NCBI GenBank assembly: GCA_018649245.1
Contig: JABIIH010000241.1
Coordinates: forward strand, 1 to 35,167
Length of the DNA: 35,167 bases
Direction: 5' to 3'
From: Rhodospirillaceae bacterium
GTDB lineage: Bacteria; Pseudomonadota; Alphaproteobacteria; Rhodospirillales; UBA2165
A program made the position numbers and the translations under genes. The notes under the pieces are model-generated. The model ran no database searches and was not told where the DNA came from. It saw nothing but the letters and a program-made list of their open reading frames with translations. Below are positions 1 to 10,186 of this stretch, piece by piece. Within the stretch, counting starts at the first letter, position 1; each line of letters opens with the position of its first letter.

Positions 1-2
1 CG

Positions 3-650
3 CTGAGCCCGGCCAATGGCTTTGCCGATCCTCCCAGCAGTGCGGGTTATGAACCTGCTTACGTTGAAAAATACCGTGCTGCCCAGCGCGCCCGGGTGGA
101 GCGTCTTGACGCCATCGCTCACGAGCTGATCGACACGAGAATGACTGCTCGCAAACGTTTCAAAGAGAGTGATGCTGATGATGATCGCCGTATTGGTGCC
201 CACACACCGGTGATGACGATTTGGCGTACTGCTGCCGATCTCCGCTATTTCGATCTCAGCCTCGATCCTTCAGACAGAAAATATGGCTCGGTCTGGGGCC
301 AGGATCCGTACCAGTCGAATTACGGTAATGTCGGCTTCGCGCGCTTTTGCTCGCCGGAAAGTTGGCTCTCGACTTGGTCCGGTCTATCGTCGAAAGCAGA
401 GATGGCGAAAACCGCGCCTTCTGTGGAACAGCCGTCGATTGTGATATCCTACACTGGTGATAACACGGTCTATCCCTCAGACAGCGCGGCGATCTTTGAG
501 GCGCTGGGATCATCTGATAAAGTTAAACACAGCGTGCGCGGTGATCATCACGGTCATGCTCTGGCCGAAGGTGAGGAGCCAGGACGCATAGAAGTTGGCA
601 GATTACTGACCGAGTGGTTGGCAGCAAGATTTCCGGCAGAGAAGGAATAA
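3..650 (+). CDS. alpha/beta-hydrolase family protein, C-terminal part (5' end outside the window)
   Basis: The frame is open from the left edge (LSPANGFADPPSSAGYEPAYVEKY...) through to the stop at 650. The C-terminal pattern 'PSIVISYTGDNTVYPSD...VRGDHHGHAL' resembles the Asp/His end of an alpha/beta hydrolase. The track's 96 start is an internal GTG. Confidence 0.6.
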   Translation: MSPANGFADPPSSAGYEPAYVEKYRAAQRARVERLDAIAHELIDTRMTARKRFKESDADDDRRIGAHTPVMTIWRTAADLRYFDLSLDPSDRKYGSVWGQDPYQSNYGNVGFARFCSPESWLSTWSGLSSKAEMAKTAPSVEQPSIVISYTGDNTVYPSDSAAIFEALGSSDKVKHSVRGDHHGHALAEGEEPGRIEVGRLLTEWLAARFPAEKE

Positions 651-655
651 AAAAG

Positions 656-1240
656 ATGTTAGATAAAACTAAGCCAGTATTACACGGCGTCCATCACACC
701 GCCTTTCCAACCTGGAAGCCGAAGGAGACCGTTGAATTTTACCGCGATGTACTGGGCCTGCCGGTGCTGCACGCCATCACCGCCAAGGGTTGGGGCCGGG
801 AAGCTCATCCGGATTTTCTGCATTTCTTTTTTGATGCCGGCAATGGCGCGGCGATTGCCTTCTTTTATTATATTGGCACCGAGCCAATGAAAGAGCTGGC
901 CGGTCCCCGGGGCTATCTCGGTATGGCGCGGCATACGTCGTGGCGGGTCGAAAGCGATGAAGAAATTGTGGCTTGGAGAGAGCGTCTGGTCGCCAAAGGT
1001 GTTGTTATCAGTGAAGAAGTTCAACACGAAGTCATCAAGTCGCTCTATTTCCGTGATCCCAATGGCTATCCGCTGGAAATCTCCTTGACCACAAGGGCTT
1101 TGGGTGAAGCGGATGCCGCAGATGCGGCGCTAACGCTAGACGCCATGATCGAAACTTTTGTCGATGGCGATGATCCTCAGAGCAAAACCATCGAGGATAT
1201 GTGGCGGCTCAAAGGTGAGAAGGTGAGGGAGCTCGCCTAA
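656..1240 (+). CDS. VOC (glyoxalase/extradiol dioxygenase-like) family protein
   Basis: MLDKTKPVLHGVHHTAFPTWKPKETVEFYRDVLGLPVLH...YFRDPNGYPLEIS is a typical VOC fold pattern. ATG at 656 is preferred over the upstream GTG at 614, which overlaps the previous gene. Confidence 0.75.
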   Translation: MLDKTKPVLHGVHHTAFPTWKPKETVEFYRDVLGLPVLHAITAKGWGREAHPDFLHFFFDAGNGAAIAFFYYIGTEPMKELAGPRGYLGMARHTSWRVESDEEIVAWRERLVAKGVVISEEVQHEVIKSLYFRDPNGYPLEISLTTRALGEADAADAALTLDAMIETFVDGDDPQSKTIEDMWRLKGEKVRELA

Positions 1241-1479
1241 TGGCCGTACTTTATGTCCTTGATGTCCCGGAATTCCAGCCTTTGGTGAACTATGCCGAGG
1301 GCGCGCCCGATCTAGCCGTTTCCCAACACGGCGCTTATCACAAAATCGAAGCGGCTGGTGAACTTACTATCTTGCGCGAGCCCACCGGTATGGATGCGGC
1401 AATTTGGTTCGGCGGTCTCGTCGGCGGCTATGAAGGCGAGGTCAAAGAGTTCAGTGAGGATGTGCTCAGGATAGGATGA
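1240..1479 (+). CDS. small hypothetical protein, translationally coupled to the VOC gene
   Basis: 79 aa ORF whose ATG overlaps the preceding TAA (TAATG). Confidence 0.5.
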   Translation: MAVLYVLDVPEFQPLVNYAEGAPDLAVSQHGAYHKIEAAGELTILREPTGMDAAIWFGGLVGGYEGEVKEFSEDVLRIG

Positions 1480-1547
1480 GTAGAACATTTTCCTGTGGAT
1501 AAGCTCATTTTAGATGATGACAGGAGCAGGAGAATCGTGGAACTCTC

Positions 1548-4500
1548 TTGAGTATGTCACACGCTGAATTTGTTCATCTCCGGGTCCACTCTGCTTATTC
1601 ATTGTTGGAAGGCGCTCTAAAGGTCAAAGACCTTGTCCAGCGTACCAAAGACCTCAACATGCCGGCAGTGGCCATCACCGATACCGGCAATTTATTTGGT
1701 GCCTTGGAGTTTTCCGAGACTTGCCGAAAAGAGGGCATCCAGCCGATCATTGGCGGCCAGCTTGATGTCACACCCTACCGGCTAAGTGGTGATGACGAAA
1801 ACAGAATGGCCAACAAAAACGCCAGTATTTTGCAGGAGCCGGATCAAATTGTGCTGCTGGCGCAAAACGAAGCCGGCTATCGCAATATTCTTAAACTCGT
1901 CAGTCAATATCACCTGGCCCCGGATGGGGAAGGCGAGCCGCGTATTTCCGTTGATGATCTGGCCGCACACAACGAAGGTGTGATTGCCTTTACAGGCGGC
2001 TCTAAAGGTGGTGTCGGGCGCTTGCTTGCCGAGGGGCAAAATGATGCCGCAGAAGAACTGCTGACGCGGCTCAAGGAAATTTTTGTTGATCGACTTTATG
2101 TCGAAATCCAGCGTCATAATTTGCCGGTTGAGATTAAGATTGAAGCTGCGCTGATCGACCTCGCCTATAAACATAATCTGCCACTGATCGCGACCAATGA
2201 ATGTTTTTTCGATACCGAAGACAAATACGAGGCCCATGATGCGTTGATCTGTATCGCTGCCGGCGCCTATGTCGATCAGTCGGGCCGGCGGCGTCTCACG
2301 GTTGATCACCGCTTTAAATCGCCGCAGGAAATGCGCGCCTTGTTTGCTGATCTTCCGGAAGCTGTCGATAACACGCTGGTTGTCGCCGAGCGCTGCGCCG
2401 TGATGTCGGAGCCTCATGATCCACTACTGCCGGCGGCGCCTAAAGAAATTGAGAATGAAGGAAAGTCAGATGCTGAGGTTTTGGCTGAGCTGGCAAAAGC
2501 AGGACTGGACGAGCGTCTCGAAGTTCAGGTCTATCAGGATGAAATGGACACGGCGGCGAAAGAAATTGCTGCCCGGCCTTACGTCGAGCGAATGGAGTAT
2601 GAGCTCGAGGTTATCACCGAGATGGGTTTTCCAGGCTATTTCCTGATCGTCGCCGACTTTATCAAATGGTCGAAACAACAGGAAATTCCGGTCGGACCAG
2701 GCCGTGGTTCGGGAGCGGGCTCGGTGGTGGCCTGGGCGCTGACAATCACGGATCTGGACCCGCTGCGTTTTGGTCTGCTGTTTGAACGCTTCCTGAACCC
2801 GGAACGCGTATCCATGCCGGACTTTGACATCGACTTTTGTCAGGACCGGCGAGATGAGGTTATCCACTATGTGCAGGATAAATACGGCGATGACCGAGTG
2901 GCGCAGATCATAACTTTTGGTACGCTGCAACCACGTGCGGCGTTGCGTGATGTTGGCCGCGTATTGCAAATGCCCTATCCGCAAGTCGACCGTATTTGCA
3001 AGCTGGTGCCGAATAATCCTGCCGCCCCGGTAACACTTCAGCAAGCGATCGATGGTGAGCCGGCGCTGCAAGAAGAGATTAAATCTGACAATCGGGTCGC
3101 GAAACTAGTCGATATCGCCAAGCGCCTTGAAGGGCTCTACCGCCATGCCTCGACCCACGCTGCCGGCGTGGTGATTGGCGACCGGCCTTTGGATGAACTG
3201 GTACCGCTTTATCGTGATCCACGCTCGGATATGCCGGTGACGCAATTCTCGATGAAATGGGTTGAGCCCGCTGGTCTGGTGAAATTTGATTTCTTAGGCC
3301 TCAAAACGCTGACGGTATTGGCCAAAGCACTTGATCATTTGAAAGCGCGCAACATTGAAATTGATATCGACAATTTGCCGTTTGATGATCCGGCGACGTT
3401 CGAGATGCTCGGCAAAGGCGACACCACTGGCGTCTTCCAATTGGAGAGTTCCGGTATGCGCGATATCTTGCGCAATATGAAGCCCGATAGTTTCGAAGAC
3501 ATCATCGCTATTGTGGCGCTCTACCGGCCGGGTCCGATGGATAATATTCCAAGCTATATCCGCCGCAAACATGGCGAGGAAGCGCCGGATTATCTTTATC
3601 CCAATCTTGAGCCAATCCTCAAAGAAACCTACGGCATCATGATCTACCAAGAGCAGGTTATGCAGATTGCTCAAGAATTGGCGGGCTATTCACTCGGTGG
3701 TGCTGATCTGTTGCGGCGCGCCATGGGTAAGAAAATCAAAGCGGAAATGGATGCGCAGCGGAAAAACTTTGTCGAAGGCTCGGTGGCCAAAAGTGTGCCG
3801 GAACAAAAAGCCTCCGACATTTTTGACCAAGTGGCGAAGTTCGCCGGCTACGGTTTCAACAAATCTCATGCCGCCGCTTATGCGCTGGTTGCCTATCAGA
3901 CGGCGTATCTGAAAGCCAACTACCCGGTAGAGTTTATGGCGGCTTCGATGACGCTTGATATGCAGAACACCGATAAGCTTTATACCTTTAAACAGGAGCT
4001 CGAACGCCTGAATATCGACTTGTTACCACCAAATATCAACAAATCCGGCGTGACCTTTACGGTCGAAGAAACGGCGGAAGGTGGAGCCGTCCGCTATGCT
4101 TTGGCGGCGATCAAAAATGTCGGCGAAGGGGCGATGCAGACGGTCATCAATGATCGGGATGTTAATGGCGATTATCAAGATGTCAGCGATCTGGCTAACC
4201 GGCTAGATACAAAATCGATCAATAAGCGCCAGGTAGAAAACCTGATCAGGTCGGGCGCAATGGATGTGCTTAATCCTAACCGCAAACAAATGCTGGAAGG
4301 GGTGGCCGCAATCGTCAGTCACGCCGGCGCTGCTCAACAAGAGCGGGAAAGCGATCAGATTGGCTTGTTTGGTGCTGAGGAAAGCGTTGTCGCCAATATT
4401 TCCTTACCGGAAATATCAGACTGGCTGGAAACCGACCGGCTGAAAGAAGAGTTCGACGCCATCGGTTTTTATCTCTCGGCCCATCCGTTGGACAGCTATG

Positions 4501-5042
4501 GCAAGGCTTTAGAACGGCTTAAAATCTCTTCCTATGCACAACTTGAGGCAGCTAATGCATCCGGGCCGGTTAAACTTGCCGGCATGGTGATTTCCAAAAA
4601 AGAACGCATTTCGGCCAAAGGAAATAAATATGCCTTTGTCCAGTTATCGGATGCTTCCGGTTCTTTCGAAGTTACGGTGTTCGCCGATGTTTTATCCGCC
4701 GCCCGTGAATTATTGGAAGCCGGCAACAAAGTGATTGTCAATGCCGCCGCCGACAATAAAGATCAGTTTAAACTGCTTGCCAACCGCATTGCCTCGCTGG
4801 ATGAAGCGACCGCCAAAACCAGTGCCGGGCTCAAAATCTATGTCGATGACGCGGCGGCTCTTGGTTCAATCAAAGAAATTCTCGATCGGGAAGGGCGCGG
4901 CAAAGGCGATGTTATGCTGGTCTCTAGAATTGATATGCAGACCGAAGTGGAAACAAATCTGCCGGATAAATACGCGGTCTCACCCGCCATGGCGCAAGCC
5001 GTTAAAGCCATCCCTGGCATTGTTGAGGTGCGCGAAGTTTAG
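1548..5042 (+). CDS. dnaE: DNA polymerase III subunit alpha
   Basis: 1164 aa. PHP-domain start (FVHLRVHSAYSLLEGALKV), PVGPGRGSGAGSVVAWALTITDLDPLRFGLLFERFLNPERVSMPDFDIDFCQDRR, and GYGFNKSHAAAYALVAYQTAYLKANYPVEFMAA. The start is TTG 1548 or ATG 1554. Confidence 0.97.
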   Translation: MSMSHAEFVHLRVHSAYSLLEGALKVKDLVQRTKDLNMPAVAITDTGNLFGALEFSETCRKEGIQPIIGGQLDVTPYRLSGDDENRMANKNASILQEPDQIVLLAQNEAGYRNILKLVSQYHLAPDGEGEPRISVDDLAAHNEGVIAFTGGSKGGVGRLLAEGQNDAAEELLTRLKEIFVDRLYVEIQRHNLPVEIKIEAALIDLAYKHNLPLIATNECFFDTEDKYEAHDALICIAAGAYVDQSGRRRLTVDHRFKSPQEMRALFADLPEAVDNTLVVAERCAVMSEPHDPLLPAAPKEIENEGKSDAEVLAELAKAGLDERLEVQVYQDEMDTAAKEIAARPYVERMEYELEVITEMGFPGYFLIVADFIKWSKQQEIPVGPGRGSGAGSVVAWALTITDLDPLRFGLLFERFLNPERVSMPDFDIDFCQDRRDEVIHYVQDKYGDDRVAQIITFGTLQPRAALRDVGRVLQMPYPQVDRICKLVPNNPAAPVTLQQAIDGEPALQEEIKSDNRVAKLVDIAKRLEGLYRHASTHAAGVVIGDRPLDELVPLYRDPRSDMPVTQFSMKWVEPAGLVKFDFLGLKTLTVLAKALDHLKARNIEIDIDNLPFDDPATFEMLGKGDTTGVFQLESSGMRDILRNMKPDSFEDIIAIVALYRPGPMDNIPSYIRRKHGEEAPDYLYPNLEPILKETYGIMIYQEQVMQIAQELAGYSLGGADLLRRAMGKKIKAEMDAQRKNFVEGSVAKSVPEQKASDIFDQVAKFAGYGFNKSHAAAYALVAYQTAYLKANYPVEFMAASMTLDMQNTDKLYTFKQELERLNIDLLPPNINKSGVTFTVEETAEGGAVRYALAAIKNVGEGAMQTVINDRDVNGDYQDVSDLANRLDTKSINKRQVENLIRSGAMDVLNPNRKQMLEGVAAIVSHAGAAQQERESDQIGLFGAEESVVANISLPEISDWLETDRLKEEFDAIGFYLSAHPLDSYGKALERLKISSYAQLEAANASGPVKLAGMVISKKERISAKGNKYAFVQLSDASGSFEVTVFADVLSAARELLEAGNKVIVNAAADNKDQFKLLANRIASLDEATAKTSAGLKIYVDDAAALGSIKEILDREGRGKGDVMLVSRIDMQTEVETNLPDKYAVSPAMAQAVKAIPGIVEVREV

Positions 5043-5058
5043 GGTTTCACCGCAATAG

Positions 5059-5754
5059 CTACCACCTGGAACATTGCTGGGTAAGCATCTGATAACTTAA
5101 CGGTGTGTCAATTTGGCGGTTACGTGAGTTCATGCGTCTTTCGATTGGGGCTTTTATCCGGTTGAGGTTAGCTCCAAGAATTTTAAATGCGCGTTGACTT
5201 GCCTGCTTCGGTGTGGAGCCAAAGCCGGGTTGTAGATTGCGAATAATCCGCCATATCCGATCGTTAAATGTTTGCTCAAGCGTTTCGATGCCACTTTGAA
5301 ATGTCGCAACATGTTCGTGTTCGTGGTCGACAACAGCCTTATATTGACAGGTGCCTCGCCGGTACTTACCGAGGATGTATACTTTCAATTTTTTCACCAG
5401 AATCTCTACATCAACAGATTGGATGCGCGCGCAATACCGATTGGACCCAAGGCGGGCGACTTGGGAGTTCATTTCGAAGCCAACGCTATGTTGGCTGGAG
5501 GTCAGACCTAGGGCCCGTTCGTTCGATTTTAAACGTGAGCTTTTGAATCTATTGGCCAAACGAGCCAGCTGCTGTTGATTTAAGGAAACATCATAATCAA
5601 TAGGCCGAGACGTTGTCTTGACCGTAAACTCAATCTTTTTTTGTAGAACCGGGCAGGTGCTGCGTCGTTTTTGGGCATCAGCCGAAGAGTTTAAAATCAG
5701 CAAAAAAACCACAGCAGAGGCAGTGCCCAGAAACAATTTTGATAAATTAGTCAT
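5059..5754 (-). CDS. DUF922-type secreted Zn-dependent protease
   Basis: Signal peptide-like N-terminus (LFLGTASAVVFLLILNSSADAQ), an HExxH motif within VVDHEHEHVATFQSGIE, and a DUF922-like domain beginning with 'TTSRPIDYDVS'. Confidence 0.75.
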   Translation of the reverse strand: MTNLSKLFLGTASAVVFLLILNSSADAQKRRSTCPVLQKKIEFTVKTTSRPIDYDVSLNQQQLARLANRFKSSRLKSNERALGLTSSQHSVGFEMNSQVARLGSNRYCARIQSVDVEILVKKLKVYILGKYRRGTCQYKAVVDHEHEHVATFQSGIETLEQTFNDRIWRIIRNLQPGFGSTPKQASQRAFKILGANLNRIKAPIERRMNSRNRQIDTPLSYQMLTQQCSRW

Positions 5755-5837
5755 ACGCTATTGAAGCATTCGATCAAAACATACTCAAATCACAATTTGG
5801 CGTCTGGAAAAAGGCCGCAGTTTTTCGCCTTTTGTTC

Positions 5838-5866
5838 TTGCAATCGCCGGCTAAAGCGCCTAAAAC
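5838..5866 (+). promoter_or_regulatory. putative sigma70-type promoter for rpsB
   Basis: TTGCAA (5838-5843), 17 nt spacer, TAAAAC (5861-5866). Each hexamer matches the consensus at only 4/6 positions. Confidence 0.25.
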
Positions 5867-5932
5867 GCGCGCTTAAATCCACACACGGGCTTAGCGGTCG
5901 CGGCGCAAATTCGCTGAAGTATCGCTCCGGTG

Positions 5933-5949
5933 TTTCGAAAGGTTCGAAA
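5933..5949 (+). promoter_or_regulatory. rpsB leader hairpin TTTCGAA-AGG-TTCGAAA, with possible outer CGCT/AGCG pairing (5923-5954)
   Basis: Perfect 7-bp inverted repeat with a 3-nt loop, 40 nt upstream of the rpsB ATG. Confidence 0.4.
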
Positions 5950-5989
5950 TAGCGTCCGTGGAGGTCTAACCGGAAAAGGGAAAGAAAAC

Positions 5990-6958
5990 ATGGCTTTGCC
6001 AACTTTTACCATGCGCCAAATGCTTGAATCTGGCGTTCATTTTGGTCACGTAACCCGCCGCTGGAATCCGAAGATGGACGAATACATCTTTGGTACTCGC
6101 CAAGGCATTCATATCTTAGATTTACAACAAACAGTGCCGATGATGTATCGGGCGATGCAGGCTGTCGGCGAAATTGTCGCTGGTGGTGGTCGCGTATTAT
6201 GGGTTGGCACCAAGCGCCAAGCCAGTGAGCCGATATCAGAAGCAGCCAAACGCTGCGGCCAGTACTATGTTAATCATCGCTGGCTCGGTGGCATGATGAC
6301 CAATTGGAAGACCATCTCGAATTCGATTAAGCGGCTCAAAACGTTGGAAGAACAGCTTTCAGAAGACAACGAAGAAGTTGCCGGTCTGACTAAGAAGGAT
6401 CTGCTCAAACTTACCCGCGAACGCGATAAGCTGGACCGCTCCTTGGGCGGTATTAAAGATATGGGAGGTTTGCCGGATATCGTTTTTGTCATCGATACCA
6501 ACAAAGAAGGCATTGCAGTAGCCGAAGCCAATAAACTCGGAATTCCGGTTGTTGGTGTTATTGATAGTAACTCCGATCCCAAAGGTATCGATTACCCCAT
6601 CCCGGGCAACGATGATTCTATCCGTGCGATTAATTTCTACTGTGAAATGATTGCCGGTTCGGTGTTGTCTGGTATTCAGACCGAGATGGCTGCAAGTGGC
6701 AGCGATTTGGGTGAGCAAGAAGTCGCTCCCGATGAAGCACTGCCAACCGAAGCTCCCGCTGAGGAAACGCCTGCAGAAGAAGCACCAGCCGAAGCAGCAC
6801 CAGCCGAAGCAGCACCGGAAGCGGCTGCAACTGAGGAAGCACCAGCCGAAGCGGCACCAGAAGCGGCTGCAACTGAGGTAGCTCCAGCAGAAGAGGCTGC
6901 ACCTGAAGCTGCTGCTGAAACAGCGGCAGAAGAACCGGAGCAACCGGCAGCGTCTTAA
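5990..6958 (+). CDS. rpsB: 30S ribosomal protein S2 with a long Ala/Glu/Pro-rich C-terminal tail
   Basis: [48 protein letters not shown]... The start is moved from 5930 to ATG 5990 on homology. Confidence 0.97.
   Translation: MALPTFTMRQMLESGVHFGHVTRRWNPKMDEYIFGTRQGIHILDLQQTVPMMYRAMQAVGEIVAGGGRVLWVGTKRQASEPISEAAKRCGQYYVNHRWLGGMMTNWKTISNSIKRLKTLEEQLSEDNEEVAGLTKKDLLKLTRERDKLDRSLGGIKDMGGLPDIVFVIDTNKEGIAVAEANKLGIPVVGVIDSNSDPKGIDYPIPGNDDSIRAINFYCEMIAGSVLSGIQTEMAASGSDLGEQEVAPDEALPTEAPAEETPAEEAPAEAAPAEAAPEAAATEEAPAEAAPEAAATEVAPAEEAAPEAAAETAAEEPEQPAAS
6803..6877 (+). repeat. in-frame coding repeat in the rpsB 3' end (33-nt unit at 6803-6835 and 6845-6877, 2 mismatches)
   Basis: gccgaagcagcaccggaagcggctgcaactgag versus gccgaagcggcaccagaagcggctgcaactgag. 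Confidence 0.85.
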
Positions 6959-7004
6959 GGCTGAGGGTCTCCATACAGATACGATTTTAAGATAGAGGTA
7001 TATT

Positions 7005-7931
7005 ATGGCAGAGATTACTGCTGCTTTGGTTAAAGAGCTGAGAGAATCAACCGGCGCCGGCATGATGGATTGCAAAAAAGCGCTGATGGAAAACGACGGT
7101 GACATGGAAGCATCGGTCGATTGGCTACGCTCGCAAGGCCTTGCGGCAGCGGCTAAAAAAGCCGGTCGGGCAGCGTCCGAAGGATTGGTCGGTGTCGCTA
7201 CAAGTGGTGCCAAAGGAGCCGTTGTTGAGCTTAATGCTGAAACAGATTTCGTAGCACGCAATGAATCCTTCCAGGATTTTGCTGAATCACTGGTCCAAAT
7301 TGCCTTAACTGGTGATGGTGACGTTGAAACTTTAAAAGCAGCTGATCATCCGTCGGGAGATAACGTTGCGGAACACCTAACTCAGCTTATTTCGACCATT
7401 GGCGAAAATATGGATTTGCGCCGCAGTGCCGTCCTGGAAGTCGAAAACGGTGTTGTGTCGAGCTACATGCATAATGCAATGAAGCCGGGTCTTGGAAAAA
7501 TTGGTGTTTTGGTGGCACTTGAATCAACCGGAGATGCTGCAGCCTTGGACGCCTTAGGTAAGCAACTCGCCATGCATGTTGCCGCTGCTAGCCCGCTCGC
7601 TTTGACACGTGATGATGTTGATGCCGGCGATCTTGAGCGTGAAAGAAATATTCTGATGGAACAAGCCAGAGATTCTGGCAAGCCTGAAGAAATCATAGAG
7701 AAAATGGTCGAAGGACGGCTGCGTAAATATTACGAAGAAATTTGCCTGCTGGAACAAACCTATGTCATCGACACGGATAACAATGTCGAAAAGGCAGTTG
7801 AAGCGGCAGCTAAAGAAATTGGCGCCCCTGTCAGCATTAAAGGCTTTGTTCGATTCGCACTCGGTGAAGGTGTAGAGAAAAAAGAAGAGGACTTTGCTGC
7901 TGAAGTAGCAGCGGTTGCTGGCGGCTCTTAA
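7005..7931 (+). CDS. tsf: elongation factor Ts
   Basis: [46 protein letters not shown]...[14 protein letters not shown]. Confidence 0.97.
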   Translation: MAEITAALVKELRESTGAGMMDCKKALMENDGDMEASVDWLRSQGLAAAAKKAGRAASEGLVGVATSGAKGAVVELNAETDFVARNESFQDFAESLVQIALTGDGDVETLKAADHPSGDNVAEHLTQLISTIGENMDLRRSAVLEVENGVVSSYMHNAMKPGLGKIGVLVALESTGDAAALDALGKQLAMHVAAASPLALTRDDVDAGDLERERNILMEQARDSGKPEEIIEKMVEGRLRKYYEEICLLEQTYVIDTDNNVEKAVEAAAKEIGAPVSIKGFVRFALGEGVEKKEEDFAAEVAAVAGGS

Positions 7932-8105
7932 CAGTAAAACTTAAGGGATTTGCTGAAAAAAAATAAGATTTTCCTAGCAACCAGAACTATTCACACTTCT
8001 GCCATAGTTTGCCACGTTTTGCTGGTGTATGCTCTGTTGTAATTTGACCGTTACAGCGGGCCGCAACTGTGCCTAAAAATTGCCGTTAAAGGATTTTGAT
8101 ACTTC

Positions 8106-8834
8106 ATGCCCACATCCCCGAAATATAAACGTGTTTTGTTGAAATTGTCCGGTGAAGGTTTAATGGGCGAGCTGGATTTCGGCTTTGAACCTGAGGCCAT
8201 GGAGCGCATTGCTAATGAGGTCAAGGCCGTGTGTGAAATGGGCGTGCAAGTCTGTCTGGTGATTGGTGGCGGGAATATATTTCGAGGACTTAAAGGCGTC
8301 GCTTCTGGCTTGGAACGTTCAAGCGCCGATCATATGGGCATGTTGGCGACGGTGATGAATGCGCTGGGTGTACAATCTGTATTGGAAAAAATGGGCGTAG
8401 CAACCCGTGTTCTATCAGCTATCCCAATGACCACGGTTTGCGAGCCCTACATTCGCCGCCGCGCCATGCGCCACATGGAAAAAGGCCGGGTTGTCATTTT
8501 TGCCGCCGGCACCGGTAATCCTTATTTTACGACCGATACTGCGGCAGCTTTAAGGGCCGCTGAGATGAATTGTGATGCCTTGCTCAAAGGCACGCAAGTG
8601 GATGGTGTTTACAGCGATGATCCTAAATTAGTTGTAGATGCCGAGCGTTACGATAAACTATCTTACCGGGATGTTTTAACCCGTGATCTGAAAGTTATGG
8701 ATGCGTCGGCAATTTCGCTATGCCGGGAAAACGATATTCCCATTATTGTTTTCTCTATTCATTCGACAGGCGCGTTTGCCGATGTTATGACGGGCAAAGG
8801 TAAGTCGACAATAATTGGTGAAGGGGAGGAATAA
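8106..8834 (+). CDS. pyrH: UMP kinase
   Basis: [16 protein letters not shown]...[10 protein letters not shown]...[20 protein letters not shown]. Confidence 0.97.
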   Translation: MPTSPKYKRVLLKLSGEGLMGELDFGFEPEAMERIANEVKAVCEMGVQVCLVIGGGNIFRGLKGVASGLERSSADHMGMLATVMNALGVQSVLEKMGVATRVLSAIPMTTVCEPYIRRRAMRHMEKGRVVIFAAGTGNPYFTTDTAAALRAAEMNCDALLKGTQVDGVYSDDPKLVVDAERYDKLSYRDVLTRDLKVMDASAISLCRENDIPIIVFSIHSTGAFADVMTGKGKSTIIGEGEE

Positions 8835-9395
8835 GTGGATTTTCAAGCGCAAAAAAAGGATATCCAGCGCCGTATGGAAGGCGCTTTAGAAGTGCTGCAC
8901 CGCGAATTTGGTGGTTTGCGTACCGGGCGGGCCTCGACCAGTTTATTGGACCCCATCACCGTTGATGCCTATGGCCAGCAAATGCCGATGAACCAGGTTG
9001 GCACCGTCGGTGTTCCAGAGCCCCGCATGTTGACGGTGCAGGTTTGGGACAAAGGATTGGTTGCCAGTGTCGAAAAAGCTATTCGTGATTCTGACCTCGG
9101 CCTAAACCCTGCCTCGGATGGACAATTAGTGCGCATTCCAATTCCAGCGCTAAATGAGGAACGCCGGGCGGAAATAGCAAAAATAGCTGGCAAGTATGCC
9201 GAAGAAACGCGGGTTGCTGTCCGCAATGTTCGCCGTCACGCTATGGATGAACTTAAGAAAGCGGAGAAAGACGGAGATATTTCGAAAGACGAGCATCATG
9301 ACTATGATGTTGAAACTCAAGAACTTACGGATGATTACGTCAAGAAAATTGACGAAGCCTTTCATAATAAAGAACAGGAAATCATGCAGGTCTAA
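8835..9395 (+). CDS. frr: ribosome recycling factor
   Basis: GTG start abutting the pyr[40 protein letters not shown]...[14 protein letters not shown]. Confidence 0.96.
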   Translation: MDFQAQKKDIQRRMEGALEVLHREFGGLRTGRASTSLLDPITVDAYGQQMPMNQVGTVGVPEPRMLTVQVWDKGLVASVEKAIRDSDLGLNPASDGQLVRIPIPALNEERRAEIAKIAGKYAEETRVAVRNVRRHAMDELKKAEKDGDISKDEHHDYDVETQELTDDYVKKIDEAFHNKEQEIMQV

Positions 9396-9423
9396 ACGGC
9401 CAAATTGTATATAATACGAGATC

Positions 9424-10158
9424 ATGAAAGCTGAACCGATCCCAGATTACGGTGACTTAGTCGTCCCAACTCATATTGCTATTATTATGGATGGCAATGG
9501 ACGTTGGGCCAAAGCGCGCGGCTTGCCGCGGGTAGCCGGGCATCAACGGGGAGCTGATTCAGTGCGCACAGCCATTGAAAGTGCGATTAAATATGGCGTG
9601 CGTTATTTAACGCTTTATAGTTTTTCCTCAGAAAATTGGAAACGGCCGGCGGATGAAGTTAGTGATTTAATGGGACTGCTCAGACGGTATCTGAGAAGCG
9701 AAATTGCCGAGTTACATAAAAATGGTGTTCGTTTAAGAGTGATTGGTGAGCGTTTTGATTTGAGTGCTGATATCGTCGATCTTATTGAGGAGTGCGAGAA
9801 ACGAACCGCTGGTAATACACGTCTCGATTTGATCATAGCTCTTAGCTATGGCGGGCGCACTGAAATTGCAAATGCGGCGAAAGTGATTGCTGAGAAAACT
9901 AAAGCCGGCGAAATTACGCCTGACCAGATCGATGAAAACTTGCTTGAGAGTTATCTTGAGACATCAGGTATACCTGATCCGGATTTACTCATTCGCACCA
10001 GCGGCGAAAAAAGAATTAGTAATTTTCTGCTTTGGCAGTTGGCCTATGCCGAATTTATTTTTCTCGATACGTTGTGGCCAGATTTTACGCAAGAAGATTT
10101 TTATTCCGCAATTTCTGAATATGGCCGTCGGGAACGACGATTTGGCGCAACTGAATAA
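9424..10158 (+). CDS. uppS: isoprenyl transferase (di-trans,poly-cis-undecaprenyl diphosphate synthase family)
   Basis: HIAIIMDGNGRWAKARGLPRVAGHQRGADSVR...PDLLIRTSGEKRISNFLLWQLAYAEFIF. Confidence 0.96.
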   Translation: MKAEPIPDYGDLVVPTHIAIIMDGNGRWAKARGLPRVAGHQRGADSVRTAIESAIKYGVRYLTLYSFSSENWKRPADEVSDLMGLLRRYLRSEIAELHKNGVRLRVIGERFDLSADIVDLIEECEKRTAGNTRLDLIIALSYGGRTEIANAAKVIAEKTKAGEITPDQIDENLLESYLETSGIPDPDLLIRTSGEKRISNFLLWQLAYAEFIFLDTLWPDFTQEDFYSAISEYGRRERRFGATE

Positions 10159-10186
10159 ATGTTAGCAGCCTGGTTTTATTGACCCC

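Noticed and set aside
1782-3071. Minus-strand ORFs of 211 aa and 201 aa inside dnaE
   Set aside because: Antisense to the conserved dnaE frame, with no domain signature or ribosome site I could support.
6731-6955. rpsB 3' repeats as a CRISPR or mobile-element signature
   Set aside because: They are in-frame coding repeats with no unique spacers or inverted ends.
6359-7261. 300 aa minus-strand ORF antisense to rpsB/tsf with a Cys/Trp/Phe-rich segment
   Set aside because: The odd composition is the reverse complement of the rpsB Ala/Glu/Pro repeat; it overlaps two certain genes and shows no domain I recognise.
7932-8105. tsf-pyrH intergenic region as a possible ncRNA or terminator
   Set aside because: The A-rich run near 7965 has no convincing GC stem before it, and the promoter-like hexamers have poor spacing.
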